The notes beneath the pieces are model-generated. The model worked only from the letters and a program-made list of their open reading frames with translations, did no database searches and was not told the DNA's origin. From JACVRW01 sp963811055 (GTDB lineage Bacteria > Actinomycetota > Thermoleophilia > Solirubrobacterales > Thermoleophilaceae), in assembly GCA_963811055.1 (NCBI GenBank), contig CAWEPQ010000020.1, positions 248,001-312,000 of the forward strand: a stretch of 64,000 bases of DNA, given 5' to 3'. The position numbers and the translations under genes are program-made. How positions within the stretch are numbered: position 1 is the stretch's first letter; each line of letters opens with the position of its first letter. Positions 63,205 to 64,000 of the stretch are shown piece after piece.

Positions 63205-64000
63205 CACCTCGCGGTGCACGGCCACTCCGGCGATCACCAGCACCACCCCGGTGACCTCGACCCAGCTCGGCACCTGGGTCAGCACGATCACGCCGATCAC
63301 GGTGGCGGTGGCGGGCAGGAGGGCCACCATCAGCGCGTATGTGGCGCGCGGCAGCCGGGCCATCGCCAGCTGGTCGGACACGTAGGGGATCACCGACGAC
63401 GACACGCCCACGCCGATCCCGGCCAGCAGCGCCACCGGATCGGTGAGCGCGGGAAGCACCGCCCAGCCGCCCATCGGTGTGACCACCACGGCGGCGATCA
63501 GCATCGACGCCGCCAGACCGTCGATCCCGCTCACCGACCCGTGCTGCGCCACCCGGTGAGCGAGCACGATGTAGAGGGCGAAGAGCACCGCGTTCGCGAA
63601 CGCGAGGGCCACGCCCAGCGGCTCGCCCGCCAGGCGCACGTCGGTGAGCAGGTACACGCCGGCCACCGCGAGCGCGAGCGCGCCGAGGTTGCGCGTCGAG
63701 CGGGCGCCCAGCGCCGCGAGGGCGATCACGGGGAGAAACTCGATGGCGGCCACCGTGCCGAGCGGCAGCCGGTCGATGGCGAGGTAGAAGCAGCAGTTCA
63801 TCAGCGCCAGCACGCCGCCCCAGGCCAGGAGCAGGCGACGGGCCTCGCCGTCGAGTTGCGCGAACACCCGCCAGGGCCGCCGCCACACGGCGAAGATGAG
63901 CGCGGCGGAGGCGATCCGAAGCCAGGCCACGCCGAGCACGTCCACGCGCGCGAACAGGAGCACCGCGAACGCCGGGCCGAGGTAGTGGAACACGGCGCTG
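63184..64000 (-). CDS. EamA/RhtA-like drug-metabolite transporter, partial (continues past window)
   Basis: At least 271 residues with about nine to ten hydrophobic segments. Two EamA halves are visible: VAWLRIASAALIFAVWRRPWRVF...GTVAAIEFLPVIALAAL and VALAFANAVLFALYIVLAHRVAQHG...VSSSVIPYVSDQLAMARLPRATYALMVALLPATATVIGVIVL. The P-x-x-x-D-Q and ALRL-like segments resemble the RhtA threonine/homoserine exporter group. The frame is still open at base 64000 and the first helix is incomplete, so the start lies beyond the window. Confidence 0.87.
   Translation of the reverse strand, partial: SAVFHYLGPAFAVLLFARVDVLGVAWLRIASAALIFAVWRRPWRVFAQLDGEARRLLLAWGGVLALMNCCFYLAIDRLPLGTVAAIEFLPVIALAALGARSTRNLGALALAVAGVYLLTDVRLAGEPLGVALAFANAVLFALYIVLAHRVAQHGSVSGIDGLAASMLIAAVVVTPMGGWAVLPALTDPVALLAGIGVGVSSSVIPYVSDQLAMARLPRATYALMVALLPATATVIGVIVLTQVPSWVEVTGVVLVIAGVAVHREVSEPVPA

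Overview
The window is high-GC (roughly 70% by eye), densely packed bacterial chromosome. Many start codons overlap the preceding stop (ATGA/GTGA), and GTG and TTG starts are common. The best-fitting source is a deep-branching actinobacterium of the Thermoleophilia/Solirubrobacterales type. The reasons are LexA boxes of the CGAAC-N4-GTTCG type, an ImuB/DUF6504/DnaE2 SOS set, a SigB/F-type sigma factor with RsbW-like partners, a full type IV pilus locus, and secreted proteins ending in basic beta-strand-rich C-terminal domains. This placement is inference; there is no rRNA in the window. I see no insertion sequence, prophage or CRISPR array. The only RNA gene I can name is one elongator tRNA-Met.

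Layout. 0-4 kb: the end of a beta-propeller gene, tRNA-Met, a secreted protein, a frame-shifted peptide-binding lipoprotein and a frame-shifted formimidoyltransferase. 4-10.9 kb: a housekeeping run with a small membrane protein, an MBL hydrolase, hisS, aspS, an IscU-MnmA fusion, an anti-sigma-like protein and a sigma factor. 10.9-18.4 kb: two more peptide-binding lipoproteins and a dppC-B-D-F peptide importer. 18.4-21.7 kb: a structured leader with terminator, an MFS exporter, and an HD-GYP protein on the minus strand. 21.8-26.8 kb: alaS-ruvX-mltG-aroE. 26.9-41.6 kb: the type IV pilus locus (an exported protein, pilB, pilT, pilC, a GT87-like membrane protein, two tandem pilins, pilD, pilM-N-O, a PilP-like protein and a calcium-binding IPT protein). 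41.6-46.6 kb: aroC, an aroK-aroB fusion, aroQ, an aminopeptidase P and a TSUP permease. 46.6-54.4 kb: SOS mutasome parts imuB, DUF6504 and dnaE2, with a diguanylate cyclase and a PD40 lipoprotein between them. 54.7-64 kb: M48 peptidase, DUF72 protein, secreted M36 metalloprotease, RsbW-like kinase, PAS/GAF/PP2C phosphatase, MBL hydrolase and an EamA exporter that runs off the window.

How the genes work together. Most pilus transcription units, and the diguanylate cyclase at 48.2 kb, are preceded by a sequence matching the sigma-28 (FliA/SigD/WhiG) promoter, TAAA-N15/16-GCCGATA(T/A). PilB carries an N-terminal MshEN-type region, a fold known to bind c-di-GMP in some homologues, and the window also encodes a GGDEF synthase and an HD-GYP hydrolase. 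Together these suggest a sigma-28-controlled, c-di-GMP-tuned pilus programme. imuB and dnaE2 carry identical LexA operators only a few bases from their start codons.

Data caution. Ten places show a reading frame interrupted by what reads as one extra base, usually in a short C or G run, including in aspS, which is normally essential. All go in the same direction. I read them as probable assembly indels and annotate each gene across the break.
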